Of a stretch of DNA of 64,000 nucleotides, positions 40,441 to 49,401 are shown piece by piece (the stretch's first letter is position 1; the number at the start of each line of letters is the position of its first letter). The translations under genes were made by a program, and so were the position numbers. Location of the stretch: positions 98,270-162,269 of the forward strand of contig NZ_JAODTZ010000018.1 of assembly GCF_025399795.1 (NCBI RefSeq), read 5' to 3'. The notes under the pieces were generated by a model, which saw only the letters and a list, made by a program, of their open reading frames with translations, was not told the origin of the DNA and ran no database searches. The DNA is from Streptomyces rhizosphaerihabitans. GTDB taxonomy: Bacteria > Actinomycetota > Actinomycetes > Streptomycetales > Streptomycetaceae.

Positions 40441-40904
40441 CATCTCAGCTGAACGTCGGCGACCAGGTCGAGGACTTCACACTGCCGGACGAGACCGGAA
40501 CGGACCGGAGCCTGTCCGAACTGCTGTCCGACGGTCCTGTGGTGTTGTTCTTCTATCCCGCCGCCCTCACCAGCGGCTGCACCGCCGAGGCCTGCCACTT
40601 CCGCGATCTGGCCACCGAGTTCACGGCCGCCGGTGCGCGGCCGGTCGGGATCAGCGGTGACGCGGTCGACCGGCAGCAGGAGTTCGCCGACCGTCACACG
40701 CTCGGCTTCCCGCTGCTCTCCGATGTGGAAGGCACCGTGCGGGAGCGGTTCGGAGTGAAGCGCGGCTTCACACTGGCCCCCACGAAGCGGGTCACCTTCG
40801 TCATCGCGCAGGACCGCACCGTCCTTGAGGTGGTCCGCAGCGAACTGCGCATGAGCGTCCACGCCGACCGCGCTCTCGCCGCCCTGCGCGAGCACCGGGA
40901 CTGA
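40437..40904 (+). CDS. peroxiredoxin, BCP/PrxQ type
   Basis: 155 residues. Thioredoxin fold with VVLFFYPAALTSGCTAEACH: Cys48 is the peroxidatic residue and Cys53 the close resolving residue of PrxQ proteins. KRVTFVIAQDRTVLEVV follows. It reduces hydroperoxides with thioredoxin. Coupled to the DoxX-like gene by a 4-bp overlap. Confidence 0.93.
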   Translation: MTSQLNVGDQVEDFTLPDETGTDRSLSELLSDGPVVLFFYPAALTSGCTAEACHFRDLATEFTAAGARPVGISGDAVDRQQEFADRHTLGFPLLSDVEGTVRERFGVKRGFTLAPTKRVTFVIAQDRTVLEVVRSELRMSVHADRALAALREHRD

Positions 40905-40967
40905 GGCGTCCCACACCGGACCGAGACGTCCGGGGCACGGTCGCAGGCGGCCGCGTCGAGGTAAACA

Positions 40968-41000
40968 GGGCCCGCCCCTATGCGGATGGAGGGCGGGCCC
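40968..41000. terminator. terminator after the peroxiredoxin gene
   Basis: GGGCCCGCCC (40968-40977) pairs perfectly with GGGCGGGCCC (40991-41000), 13-nt loop. Confidence 0.8.
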
Positions 41001-41107
41001 CGTTCACTTCGCCTCATTCTCGACACCGGCCGGGCCCGCCAAAAGGGAGTGCGGCACAGCAAGTGCGCGAAACGGGACACACCCCGTGCGAGCCGTGCAC
41101 CTCCCGT

Positions 41108-41172
41108 GCGCGGTGTCCGCCCTCCCGCGCGGTGTCCGCCCTCCCCGTGCGGTGTCCGCCCTCCCCGTGCGG
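41108..41172. repeat. tandem repeat of about 20 bp, three copies
   Basis: GCGGTGTCCGCCCTCCCGC / GCGGTGTCCGCCCTCCCCGT / GCGGTGTCCGCCCTCCCCGT. Short, G/C rich, in the spacer before the dioxygenase gene. The 341-bp spacer 40905-41245 otherwise holds only the terminator above. Confidence 0.75.
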
Positions 41173-41245
41173 CGGCCTGTCGGAGGCACGGGCCGGCGGT
41201 CATGCTGGACACCGACGAGCTCACGGCACGATCCACGGAGGCCCC

Positions 41246-42193
41246 ATGACGGACCAGGTCACACGTCTCGAAGTGAGGCCGGCGGCCGGACACATCGGCG
41301 CCGAGATCACGGGAGTCGACCTGGCGGAGCCGCTGACGGACGAGACCGTCGCCGCGATCCGGGCGGCGGTGCTGCGCTGGAAGGTGGTGTTCTTCCGCGG
41401 CCAACGGCTCGACCACGCCTCGCACGTCGCCTTCGCGCGCCGGTTCGGGACACCGGTCCGCCTCCCCTCCAGGGGCAGCGCGTCGCCCGGGGGCTTCCCC
41501 GAGGTCGAGACGACGGCCGACCGTCTTGAGCTGGGCGGGCGGTACGGCATGGACCACGAGGAGTGGCTGCGCAGACGCCGCCACTCGCTGCTGCGCGGGT
41601 GGCACTGCGACCACGGCGCGCGGGTCGATCCGCCGGCCGCGACGATCCTGCGCGCCGAGACCGTGCCGCCGTACGGGGGCGACACGACCTGGTCGAACCT
41701 GGCCGTCGCCTACGCGGGCCTGTCGGCTCCCGTGCGTGCCTTCGCCGACGGGCTGCGCGCCGAGCACCGGCTGGGGGTCGGGTACCAGACCCGGCCGGGC
41801 GACGACGCGTACGTACGTCACCTGCTGGACCGTCAGATCGCCACCGACCACCCGCTGGTGCGGGTGCACCCGGAGACGGGCGAGCGGGTGCTGTTCGTCA
41901 ACGGCTACTACGTCGAGCAGATTCTCCAGGTGTCCCGGCCGGAGAGCCGGGCGCTCCTGGACATGCTGCTGGAGCAGGCGACCCGGCCCGAGTACACGGT
42001 CCGCTTCCGGTGGGATCCGGGCAGCGTGGCGTTCTGGGACAACCGGGCCACCATCCATCTGGCGCCGAGCGACACCGCCCATGTCGACCACCCCCGGGTC
42101 ATGCACCGGGTGATGCTGGCCGGTGATGTCCCTCAGGGGGTGGACGGGAAGCCGTCGGTGCCGATCGTGGGCAGCGAGCCCGGGCGCTGGTGA
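41246..42193 (+). CDS. TauD/TfdA-family Fe(II)/2-oxoglutarate dioxygenase
   Basis: 315 residues from ATG 41246. AEITGVDLAEPLTDETVAAI and WKVVFFRGQRLDHASHVAFA at the N-terminus; iron ligands His120 and Asp122 in GWHCDHG, the distal His271 in WDNRATIHLAP, and the 2-oxoglutarate Arg288 in MHRVM. It oxidatively cleaves or hydroxylates a small substrate, unknown here (taurine-like sulfonates are the type substrate). Convergent with a flavoprotein gene. Confidence 0.92.
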   Translation: MTDQVTRLEVRPAAGHIGAEITGVDLAEPLTDETVAAIRAAVLRWKVVFFRGQRLDHASHVAFARRFGTPVRLPSRGSASPGGFPEVETTADRLELGGRYGMDHEEWLRRRRHSLLRGWHCDHGARVDPPAATILRAETVPPYGGDTTWSNLAVAYAGLSAPVRAFADGLRAEHRLGVGYQTRPGDDAYVRHLLDRQIATDHPLVRVHPETGERVLFVNGYYVEQILQVSRPESRALLDMLLEQATRPEYTVRFRWDPGSVAFWDNRATIHLAPSDTAHVDHPRVMHRVMLAGDVPQGVDGKPSVPIVGSEPGRW

Positions 42194-42246
42194 GCCCGGG
42201 CCGTGCGGCGGGAGCAAGGGTCTTCAAGCCGGTTCGATCCGGGGCG

Positions 42247-43713
42247 TCAGAAGATGCCCTGCCCCGGGACCAGGATTCCGCGCGGGTCGTACGTGTGCCG
42301 GGCGGCGGCCAGTCTCCGGTAGGCGGGGCCGAAGTGCTCGCGCCAGTCCGCCGCGTCGAAGGGGACCGAACCGACCGGGTAGTGGGTGCCGCCCGCCGCG
42401 TGGACGGTGTCGTAGGCGGCCCGGTTGGCGGCGAGGAGACGGTCGACGGTCGCGGTGTCGTCGGGCGGGGTCGTGCGCAGGACGGCCAGCAGGTAGGACA
42501 CCGGGTCCTCGGGAGTGCGGAGCAGCGGGGTGTGCAGGCTCTCGCGCAGCACCGGGTACAGGAGGACGACGCCGGGGCCGAGGTCGGCCGGGGTGAGGTC
42601 CTCCAGCAGGGACGCGGCCAGCGTGGCCGCCGAACGGCCCGGCAGCAGCAGGTTCAGCCAGGGGTGGGCGAAGGCCCACAGACCAGCTTCCTTGAGCGCG
42701 GCGACTCCGGCCGCGAGCCGGTCGAGGAAGTCGTAGTAGCCGAGGTCGCTGGTCTGCGCGCCCGCGGGGTCGTGCCGCAGTCCGCGCAGCAGCGTGGTGT
42801 CGTCGGGGGCGGGACCGGCGGGCGGCCCGTAGGCGACGGCTTCGAGGACATAGCCGTTGAACGCACCGGCGGGGTCGGCGGTCACCTGGCCCTCGACGTA
42901 GTCGAAGCGGCCCTCCTCGACGAGCAGTCGCTGGTCGTCGAGGAAGGTGCGCAGGTCGTCGTACGGAAGCAGGTAGTGGCGTACGGTCTCGGGCGCGGGG
43001 ACCAGGCGCAGGGTCGCGCCGACGATGACCGCGCACTGGCCGAGTCCGGCGAGCACGGCGAGGAACAGGTCGCGGTGGTGGGTCGGGGAGCAGCGGACCA
43101 GGTGGCCCGCGCCGGTGACGACCTGGAGTTCCGTCACGTTGTCGACCTGGGCGCCCTGCTGGTGGGTCTGGCCGCCGATGCCGCCGACCGACAGGGTGCC
43201 GCCGACGGAGAGTTCGAGGTAGTCGGTGAAGGTGGGCGGGGTGAGTCCGTGCGCCAGGGTGGCCCGGGCGACCTCGCTCCACCTGGCACCCGCGCCGACG
43301 GTGACCGTCGTGCTCCCGGGACCGACCGGACCGATGGACGCGAGCGGCGTGGTCTCGATGACCAGGCCGCCGTCGACCTGCGCCTGCCCCTGCGTGGCGT
43401 GCCCCTGACCGCGCGGTGCGACGGACACGCCGTGCTCGTTGCAGAAGCGGACCATCGCGACGATGTCGTGGACCGAGCCCGGCCGCAGCACGGCGACCGG
43501 ACGCCGGTGGACGATGTGTCCGAAGTCGTCGGCGTCCGCGGCGAGCGAGGCGTCGTCGGTGTGCACGCTCCCGTCCAGCCGCGGGAGGCCGACGAGCGGC
43601 CGGTCGGTGGTGGTGGCCGCCCAGCTCCGGGTGAAGGGATCGAACCCGACGACCGCGGCGCCTGCGGCGGCGAGTCCCTGCAGTGCGGTACGTCGCGAGG
43701 GTGTCCGGGGCAT
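42247..43713 (-). CDS. Tat-exported FAD oxidase, cytokinin-dehydrogenase-like
   Basis: 488 residues from ATG 43713 (AGGAGGAG upstream). N-terminal PSRRTALQGLAAAGAAVVGF is a twin-arginine type signal. The FAD-binding domain shows VSVAPRGQGHATQGQAQVDG (His in GQGH is the usual covalent FAD site), FTDYLELSVGGTLSVGGIGG and QGAQVDNVTELQVVTGAGHL, closely following plant cytokinin dehydrogenases; the end reads HTYDPRGILVPGQGIF. It probably acts outside the cell on a cytokinin or similar amine. Confidence 0.88.
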   Translation of the reverse strand: MPRTPSRRTALQGLAAAGAAVVGFDPFTRSWAATTTDRPLVGLPRLDGSVHTDDASLAADADDFGHIVHRRPVAVLRPGSVHDIVAMVRFCNEHGVSVAPRGQGHATQGQAQVDGGLVIETTPLASIGPVGPGSTTVTVGAGARWSEVARATLAHGLTPPTFTDYLELSVGGTLSVGGIGGQTHQQGAQVDNVTELQVVTGAGHLVRCSPTHHRDLFLAVLAGLGQCAVIVGATLRLVPAPETVRHYLLPYDDLRTFLDDQRLLVEEGRFDYVEGQVTADPAGAFNGYVLEAVAYGPPAGPAPDDTTLLRGLRHDPAGAQTSDLGYYDFLDRLAAGVAALKEAGLWAFAHPWLNLLLPGRSAATLAASLLEDLTPADLGPGVVLLYPVLRESLHTPLLRTPEDPVSYLLAVLRTTPPDDTATVDRLLAANRAAYDTVHAAGGTHYPVGSVPFDAADWREHFGPAYRRLAAARHTYDPRGILVPGQGIF

Positions 43714-43835
43714 GCGCTCCTCCTGGGGCGGCCGCGTCAAACGATCAACTGGGGCAGATTGTAAGGGACTTGAGAGACATCCGGGCCCTTTGATGCGAAC
43801 GGGGGTGTTGGTGCGCCAGCGCCGTCGGAAAACGG

Positions 43836-43871
43836 CTGCGTCCGCCGCCCCGGAAGGGACGGCGGACGCAG
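43836..43871 (-). terminator. terminator of the flotillin gene
   Basis: CTGCGTCCGCCG (43836-43847) pairs perfectly with CGGCGGACGCAG (43860-43871), 12-nt loop, directly behind the flotillin stop on the minus strand. Confidence 0.8.
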
Positions 43872-43890
43872 CGGGAACCAGGAAATCGGG

Positions 43891-45087
43891 TCAGCTCGCC
43901 GACGCGGAGCCCTTCGGCTCGTCCCCCTCGACACCGTTGTCCGGCGTGCGGCTGTACCCCTGGAGTTCGAGCGGGGCGTTCGCCTTCGCGGCACGGTTCT
44001 CGGAGTTCTGTCCACCCAGGTTCTGGCGGACCGAGTCGAGGATGGTCAGGCCCTGCGCGACCAGGCCGGCCGCTATCTCGCCGAGGCCGTCAGCGCCGTT
44101 GAGGACGTTGACGTTCGCGCCGGCGAGACCGCCCGCCGCCTCCTTGACGATGAGCGGGAGCTGGTCGATCAGCATCCGGTCGAGCGCGACCCGGTCGTGC
44201 GAAGCCGCCGCCTCGGCCTGGATCTTCATGCGCTCGGCATCGGCGATGGCGAGCACCTTGATCCGCTCGGCCTCGGCCTCGGCCGGCCTGACGATCTCGG
44301 CGACCAGTTGCTGCTGGCGCAACTGGGCCGCGCGCTGGGCGAGTTCGGTCTGCGCGGCGAGGACCTCCTGCTGGGCGTGGGCCTGGGCGAGCGGGCCCGC
44401 CTGGGCGGCCTGCGCCTGCGCCCGGTCCACCTCGGCCGAGTACTCCGCCTGAACGATGGCCGTCTGCCGGGCGTACTCGGCCTGGTTGCGCGCCGCCACC
44501 TGCTGCGCCTCGACGGATGCCTGCGTGGCCTGCGCCTGGGCGATCTGGGCCTGGCGCTGGATGGCCGCCTTGTGCGGCGCGGACATCGCGTCGATGTAGC
44601 CGGTGTCGCCGTCGTCGATCGACTGGATCTGGAGCGAGTCGACGATCAGGCCGATCTTCGCCATCTCCAGCTTCGAGGTGTCGAGGACCTCGGCGGCGAG
44701 CTTCTGCCGCTCGGTGACGATCTCCTCGACCGTCATCGAACCGATGATGGAACGCAGATGGCCCGCGAAGATCCGGCCCGTCAGGATCGACATCTGGTCC
44801 TGGTCGGACAGGAACCGCTGCCCCGCGTTGATGATGCTCTCGGTGTCGTTGCCGACCTTGAACGCGATCACGGCGCGGACGTGCAGCGAGATGCCCTGCT
44901 TGGTGACGCAGGTCTCGGTGACCTCCGCCTCGCACATGGACAGCGTCAGGAAGCGGGTCTTACGGAAGACGGGCAGCACGAACTTGCCGTGCCCCGTCAC
45001 CACTCGGAACGGCGCGCCCCCCAGTCCCCGCCTGCCACCCGAGATCAACATCGCCTCATCGGGAGCGGGTACGCGATAACCGAACAT
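43891..45087 (-). CDS. flotillin-like SPFH-domain protein
   Basis: 398 residues from ATG 45087 (GAAGGAGAAG upstream). SPFH/Band 7 region (VTETCVTKQGISLHVRAVIA, NAGQRFLSDQDQMSILTGRI, GHLRSIIGSMTVEEIVTERQ) followed by a long Ala/Gln/Glu coiled coil (residues about 190-310). There is no obvious N-terminal membrane span, so it likely associates with membrane by its N-terminal segment. Flotillins organise membrane microdomains. It is preceded in the operon by an NfeD-like gene. Confidence 0.9.
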   Translation of the reverse strand: MFGYRVPAPDEAMLISGGRRGLGGAPFRVVTGHGKFVLPVFRKTRFLTLSMCEAEVTETCVTKQGISLHVRAVIAFKVGNDTESIINAGQRFLSDQDQMSILTGRIFAGHLRSIIGSMTVEEIVTERQKLAAEVLDTSKLEMAKIGLIVDSLQIQSIDDGDTGYIDAMSAPHKAAIQRQAQIAQAQATQASVEAQQVAARNQAEYARQTAIVQAEYSAEVDRAQAQAAQAGPLAQAHAQQEVLAAQTELAQRAAQLRQQQLVAEIVRPAEAEAERIKVLAIADAERMKIQAEAAASHDRVALDRMLIDQLPLIVKEAAGGLAGANVNVLNGADGLGEIAAGLVAQGLTILDSVRQNLGGQNSENRAAKANAPLELQGYSRTPDNGVEGDEPKGSASAS

Positions 45088-45098
45088 GCTTCTCCTTC

Positions 45099-45350
45099 TC
45101 AACCGGCGCCGACGGCGTCGCCGTCCAGCGCGTCCAGCGGATCGACCCATTCGATGACGTCGACCTCACGGCATCCCCTGGATTCGATGACCAGCACGGT
45201 CGCCCCCTTCGGCAGGGGCTCCCGAGACCAGGCATGGAAGGTCTCGGATCCGCCTCTCACTCGCACCAGGATCTCGCCGGGACCGGCGGATCCCCGGGTG
45301 CCGATGAGCAGTTCCCCCGTGCAGCCGATCACGGCTTCGTCCTCCACCAC
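45099..45350 (-). CDS. small NfeD-like / OB-fold partner of flotillin
   Basis: 83 residues from GTG 45350. GCTGELLIGTRGSAGPGEIL, EPLPKGATVLVIESRGCREV and DVIEWVDPLD have the pattern of the soluble C-terminal OB domain of NfeD proteins, which regularly accompany flotillins. It ends 11 bp before the flotillin start, so it is in the same operon. Confidence 0.72.
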   Translation of the reverse strand: MVEDEAVIGCTGELLIGTRGSAGPGEILVRVRGGSETFHAWSREPLPKGATVLVIESRGCREVDVIEWVDPLDALDGDAVGAG

Positions 45351-45405
45351 AGCCGGCCACCCCCCATCACTCTGAATCTGCCTCTGACCTTAGACCCGGC
45401 CCTTT

Positions 45406-45459
45406 CCGGGCGCGTACGCCCCCCGTCGTCAACAGCCCCTCGGTGGGGTACGCGCCCGG
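45406..45459. terminator. hairpin between the secreted-protein and NfeD-like genes
   Basis: CCGGGCGCGTAC (45406-45417) pairs perfectly with GTACGCGCCCGG (45448-45459) around a 30-nt loop. It may terminate the secreted-protein transcript on the minus strand. Confidence 0.6.
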
Positions 45460-45479
45460 GCCTTACAAGGAGTGTGGGC

Positions 45480-46361
45480 TCAACTCTTGGTGAAGCGATA
45501 GGTCTTGCTGTCGGTCAGCACGCAGAAACCCGGTGACACCACGATCACGCGCAGGGTGGCGGAGCGGCGGTCGTAGTCGATGCCCTCCACCTCGAAGGTG
45601 CCCGAGCAGGAGCTGCGCAGCGGGAGCCGGCGCAGCGCGGTGACGTGTCCGGAGACATCGGCCGTGCCGTTCGGCTCGCCCGACAGGTCGATCTGGAGCA
45701 GCGGCTTGGTCATGCCGAAGAGCGTGCCGGCGGGGTCGTCGGACGAGCACAGCAACTGGGTCGCCGTGACGAAGTCGCAGCCCTGTACGTCCCGTACTGC
45801 GTGGTCGAGGTTGATGGTGGACGCCTGCGGAAGGTTGACGGAGGGCGAAGTGGCCGGGTTGACGCCGGGGGTCGGGAACACCAGGAGCCGGTTCATCGTG
45901 CCGTACTCGCCGGACACCATCCACGAACCGCTCGGCGCGATGGTGACGAAGGAGTTGTTCAGCGCCTCGCCGGCGCTCAGCGTGTGGACGTACTCCGACC
46001 AGGCGCCGCCCGGCGCCTGCACGCGGAACATCTTCGAGCTGCCGGAGTCGCTCTGGTACGGCTCGATGTAGTAGCCGTTGTAGGAGGCGTCCGGGTCGCC
46101 GATGTGGTTCCAGCCGCGGCTGCTCACACCGGTGGGGATCGTGCCGATGCCCGTGTAGTGGTTGGGGCTGCCGGCCGGGACCTCGACTGAGGTCAGGCCC
46201 TGGCTCTCGGTCAGCGGGTCGGCACGGTCGGAGCCCACCTCGTTCCAGGTGTCGGCGGCCGAGGCGGGCGCGCCGGTGGCAACGGACAGGACGGCGGCGG
46301 TGGTGAGGGTGACGAGACCGGCCAGGACCGCGTGACAACGTTGCCGTGCGGGCATGCGCAT
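45480..46361 (-). CDS. secreted protein of unknown function
   Basis: 293 residues from ATG 46361 (GAGGAG 8 nt upstream). A Sec signal peptide is evident: MRMPARQRCHAVLAGLVTL, then hydrophobic residues and an ATGAPASAADT cleavage region. The mature part is beta-rich (YIEPYQSDSGSSKMFRVQAP, GSWMVSGEYGTMNRLLVFPT) with four cysteines that could pair, and may be a beta-propeller-like fold. No family is recognised. Confidence 0.78.
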   Translation of the reverse strand: MRMPARQRCHAVLAGLVTLTTAAVLSVATGAPASAADTWNEVGSDRADPLTESQGLTSVEVPAGSPNHYTGIGTIPTGVSSRGWNHIGDPDASYNGYYIEPYQSDSGSSKMFRVQAPGGAWSEYVHTLSAGEALNNSFVTIAPSGSWMVSGEYGTMNRLLVFPTPGVNPATSPSVNLPQASTINLDHAVRDVQGCDFVTATQLLCSSDDPAGTLFGMTKPLLQIDLSGEPNGTADVSGHVTALRRLPLRSSCSGTFEVEGIDYDRRSATLRVIVVSPGFCVLTDSKTYRFTKS

Positions 46362-46754
46362 GAAATGTGCTCCTCGATGGGGGGTGACTGGTCGGCGCAC
46401 AGTCTGGCCCGCCCCGATGGTCATGTACAGACCAATGAATGGACGCCGGGCATCGACTCCTCGTCCAGGAGCCGTCAACCCGCCCCGCGACGGGAAGAAA
46501 CCACACCGCCACACTCAACCGGCGCCCCCCGTCACCCCGTCACCCGCCCAATCACCGCCGATGCCGAGCTCGGCATCGGCGCCCCCGGCATCAACCGCCG
46601 GCGCTCTCGTCGGCACGAACCCGGGGCCTGCACCTCTCCGCACCTCTCCCCTCCCCTCCCCTCCCCTCCTCAGCGCGCCGCGGACACCCTCACGCGTCGC
46701 CAGTCATGGGCCTTCTTTCCGGGACTCCCGTCGGCCGCACCCCCGAAACGCACG
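46362..46754. other. intergenic region with a perfect 24-bp palindrome
   Basis: No gene. GCCGATGCCGAG and its inverse CTCGGCATCGGC abut at 46557-46580 as a 24-bp perfect palindrome; a run of CCCCT pentamers lies at about 46647-46668. Confidence 0.6.
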
Positions 46755-46800
46755 CGAGCCCGGCGGCTCACTCGGGAGGGTGAGTGAGCCGCCGGGCTCG
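46755..46800 (-). terminator. strong terminator downstream of the chaplin gene
   Basis: A 19-bp perfect stem: CGAGCCCGGCGGCTCACTC (46755-46773) against its inverse at 46782-46800, with an 8-nt loop. It lies 50 bp behind the chaplin stop. Confidence 0.88.
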
Positions 46801-46850
46801 GGCCGGGCTCGCCGGCCGGGCAGCGCCTGCCCGACCGGCGGACCCGATCG

Positions 46851-47087
46851 TCAGCCGTTCGCGCAGAAGTTTCCGGCCGCCGGGTTCAGCAGACCCACCA
46901 CGTTGACCGTGTTGCCGCAGACGTTCGCGTCGACGTCGATGGGGATCTGGACGACATTGCCGGACAGCAGTCCGGGACTGCCCACCGCGACGCCCACCGG
47001 GCCGGGGCCATCGGCGGCGGCGGTCCCGGCAGTGGCCAGCAGGGCCACACCGGCAAGTCCGGCAGCGGCCATCAGACGAATACGCAT
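46851..47087 (-). CDS. short chaplin
   Basis: 78 residues from ATG 47087. A signal peptide (RLMAAAGLAGVALLATAGTAA, cleaved near AAADG) precedes one chaplin domain: VGSPGLLSGNVVQIPIDVDA, VCGNTVNVVGLLNPAAGNFC with the paired Cys57 and Cys75. Short chaplins assemble into amyloid-like hydrophobic films that let aerial hyphae break the surface. No sortase signal is present, so it belongs to the short group (ChpD-H type). Confidence 0.95.
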   Translation of the reverse strand: MRIRLMAAAGLAGVALLATAGTAAADGPGPVGVAVGSPGLLSGNVVQIPIDVDANVCGNTVNVVGLLNPAAGNFCANG

Positions 47088-47284
47088 TCCAAAGCTCCGT
47101 TCATTCGCAGGGGTGCGAGCTCCTCCACGATCACCTCCGCGAACGGTTGCCGACATTCCAGCGCAGCCGAACGAGGGTTCGCCCGTCGCGACCGCCGTGG
47201 GCCGTGCCCGACACCGGGTGCGTCGCGCGGGGCGTACGGAATGCCCGTAGCGTGAGAACAGATCCGGTGGAACAGGGAGAAACC

Positions 47285-47491
47285 ATGCCAACCAGCCAGC
47301 CCGACGCGTCCACGCCCTCCGACGACAGGGCGACCCCCGACTCGCTGCTGCACACCGGGACCGAGGGCCCGGTGACGGCCGAGGACCTGGTACTCGCCGC
47401 GGGTCGCGACGTCACACCGCAGAACCTCGCCTGGGCCGAGCGCAAGCTCCAGGAGGAAGGCTCCGCGGCGGTCGACAAGTTGCTGCCTTGA
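47285..47491 (+). CDS. small hypothetical protein
   Basis: 68 residues from ATG 47285 (GGAGAAACC upstream). A polar disordered start (PTSQPDASTPSDDRATPDSL) leads to PVTAEDLVLAAGRDVTPQNL and WAERKLQEEGSAAVDKLLP, a short helical domain seen in other Streptomyces proteins. Function unknown. Confidence 0.65.
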   Translation: MPTSQPDASTPSDDRATPDSLLHTGTEGPVTAEDLVLAAGRDVTPQNLAWAERKLQEEGSAAVDKLLP

Positions 47492-47580
47492 GGACCCTGC
47501 CCGCAGGACGACGCCCCGGGTCGGCTCGGCCGGCTCCGATGCGGTGGAGCCGGCCGAGGACCTGCGCGTGGACCGGCGGA

Positions 47581-48231
47581 TCAGGCGGCCGGGCACTCCT
47601 TCCAGGCCAGGTGGTAGACGGTGCTGATGTCACCGTCCGTCGAGTCCATGGTCATGAAGCTGGAACTGCCGGGCGTCGAGGTGCCCGCGTTGACGCGGAG
47701 CTCGGTGTTGATGTTGAAGTTGCGCTGAACACCACAGGGCGCCCAGACCAGTTGGGCCCAGTCCGTGGTGTCCGTGGTCTGCCAGTCGTCGCCGTACGGG
47801 CCGCGGAACGGGTGGGTGATGGAGGCCGTGTTCGAGGATCCCTGGAAGTAGTACGAGGCCTTCTCCGTACTGGTGGCGCCCGCCTGGAGCGAGGCGAAGC
47901 CGCGGTAGTCCGCGCTGGCGATGGCGTAGGTGAAGCCCTGCGGGACGTGGACGATCAGATTGAGCTGGCAGTTCTTACGGAACGCGGTGGGGTCGGCGTT
48001 GCCGCCGACCTGGGCGAGGTAGTCGCTGTAGGTCACCGTGAAGGCGGTGTTGTCCGGAGAGACGGCGACAGCGGCCGTTCCCTGGGGACAGCCGGAGCCG
48101 TTGACCGTGGCGACAGCGATGACGATCTTGTCCGGGGGCGGGTCGGCTATCCCGGAGGACGGGCTCGAGAGGGGAAGTGCCGTGGCGAACAGGGTGGCGA
48201 TCGCGCCACCCAGAAGCAGCCCACCAGCCAT
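47581..48231 (-). CDS. secreted DUF4360-family protein
   Basis: 216 residues from ATG 48231. Signal peptide MAGGLLLGGAIATLFATALP; the mature part has PDKIVIAVATVNGSGCPQGT, AVSPDNTAFTVTYSDYLAQV, NCQLNLIVHVPQGFTYAIAS and CGVQRNFNINTELRVNA, the family pattern with conserved cysteines. DUF4360 proteins are secreted in actinomycetes and fungi; function unknown. Confidence 0.9.
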   Translation of the reverse strand: MAGGLLLGGAIATLFATALPLSSPSSGIADPPPDKIVIAVATVNGSGCPQGTAAVAVSPDNTAFTVTYSDYLAQVGGNADPTAFRKNCQLNLIVHVPQGFTYAIASADYRGFASLQAGATSTEKASYYFQGSSNTASITHPFRGPYGDDWQTTDTTDWAQLVWAPCGVQRNFNINTELRVNAGTSTPGSSSFMTMDSTDGDISTVYHLAWKECPAA

Positions 48232-48818
48232 GGTGCTCCAATCCGTTGCGTCGGTGTTCCGGCGGCAGCACGCGGCTGCGCGCCGCGAAATGGGGGGTGC
48301 GGCCCCCCGAGGGAACGGGGAACCGTCGCGGACCAGTGCGTTGGATCAAGCGTGACTCATTTGAGCATGCACATGACAAATACACCTGCGCAGCCCTTTC
48401 CCGGCTGTGAAGGAGCTGTGAAGACCGGGAGTGACGAAAGCGTACGTACGGGGGGTCGGGGTGGACAGGGCCATCTCCGGCCATTCGATATGCGCCGTTC
48501 ACACCTGCCTCCACGGTCACGAGGCCCGTTCACCGCGCTTCTCGCCACCCACGGCCGGGCCCGCGGACGCACCGGCCCCCCGGCGGCCGTCACGGTGCGT
48601 GCCCGCCACCGCGGCGCGGGGCGGGCGCCCGGGCGCCCCCTGCCCCCGCCGCGTGACGGACCGTGTGACGTGCCCCGGCCCGGCCGTCCCATGGCACGCA
48701 CACACATCCGCCGGCCCTCGACTACGGGGCGACCCTCAGGCGGGCCGAAAGGCGACGGGGCCGCGCGAATCGCCCGCCCCCTCAGCGCGCCCCGGACGCC
48801 CCTGCGACACTGAGGCAC
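48232..48818. other. 587-bp region without a recognised gene
   Basis: Divergent spacer between the DUF4360 and membrane-protein genes. Open frames here are G/C artefacts with Arg/Pro/Gly-rich translations; no conserved motif, RNA gene or long repeat was seen. Confidence 0.5.
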
Positions 48819-49361
48819 ATGGATCCACGACACCTGAGACTCGGCCGCCGTCGGATATGGATGAGCAGTGCCGTCTGCTTCCTCGTACTCGGGCCGATCG
48901 GCTGGTTCTTCGGTGGCTGGATTCCCTTCGCGCTGCTGACCGTTGCCCTCACCCTCGCCACGGCGGTCTCGCACTGGCGGGCCCCCACCTGGCTCGCGCC
49001 CGCCATCGCCAAGGGCCAGTCGGAGAGCCGACGGGACGTCGCCACCTTCTGCGTGGTCATAGCGGTGAGCGGCTACGCCCAGCCGCCCGCACAGCCCGCC
49101 CCCTCACCGGCGGACCTGGCGGCCCTGCGCCTGGAGGCGTACCGGTCCGCCGCGGACGACGATCTCTCCGAGGAACTGCGTCTCCTCGCGGCCGACGCGC
49201 TGGCCGCCGCGGACCACGCCAACGCCGAGGACACCCCGGCGGGCTGGCGGGCGGCACGGGCGAGCGCGGAGCGGTTGGCGCACGCCGCCCAGGAGGGAAA
49301 TCCGTACGTACGGCAGCTGCTCATCCAGTGGGTGGAGGGCAACCCGGCGGGCGAGCGCTAG
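48819..49361 (+). CDS. membrane protein of unknown function
   Basis: 180 residues from ATG 48819. One hydrophobic hairpin near the start (SSAVCFLVLGPIGWFFGGWI, PFALLTVALTLATAV), then a cytoplasmic helical part (ALRLEAYRSAADDDLSEELR, LAADALAAADHANAED). No family recognised. Confidence 0.68.
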   Translation: MDPRHLRLGRRRIWMSSAVCFLVLGPIGWFFGGWIPFALLTVALTLATAVSHWRAPTWLAPAIAKGQSESRRDVATFCVVIAVSGYAQPPAQPAPSPADLAALRLEAYRSAADDDLSEELRLLAADALAAADHANAEDTPAGWRAARASAERLAHAAQEGNPYVRQLLIQWVEGNPAGER

Positions 49362-49401
49362 CCGAGCGCCGGAGCAGGGTCCGCGCGTCCCGCGGTACCC
49401 C

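Noticed and set aside
46642..46669. CCCCT-rich run as a possible G-quadruplex or phase-variable tract
   Set aside because: Short pentamer runs are common in this G/C-rich spacer, and no gene end or promoter is clearly affected.
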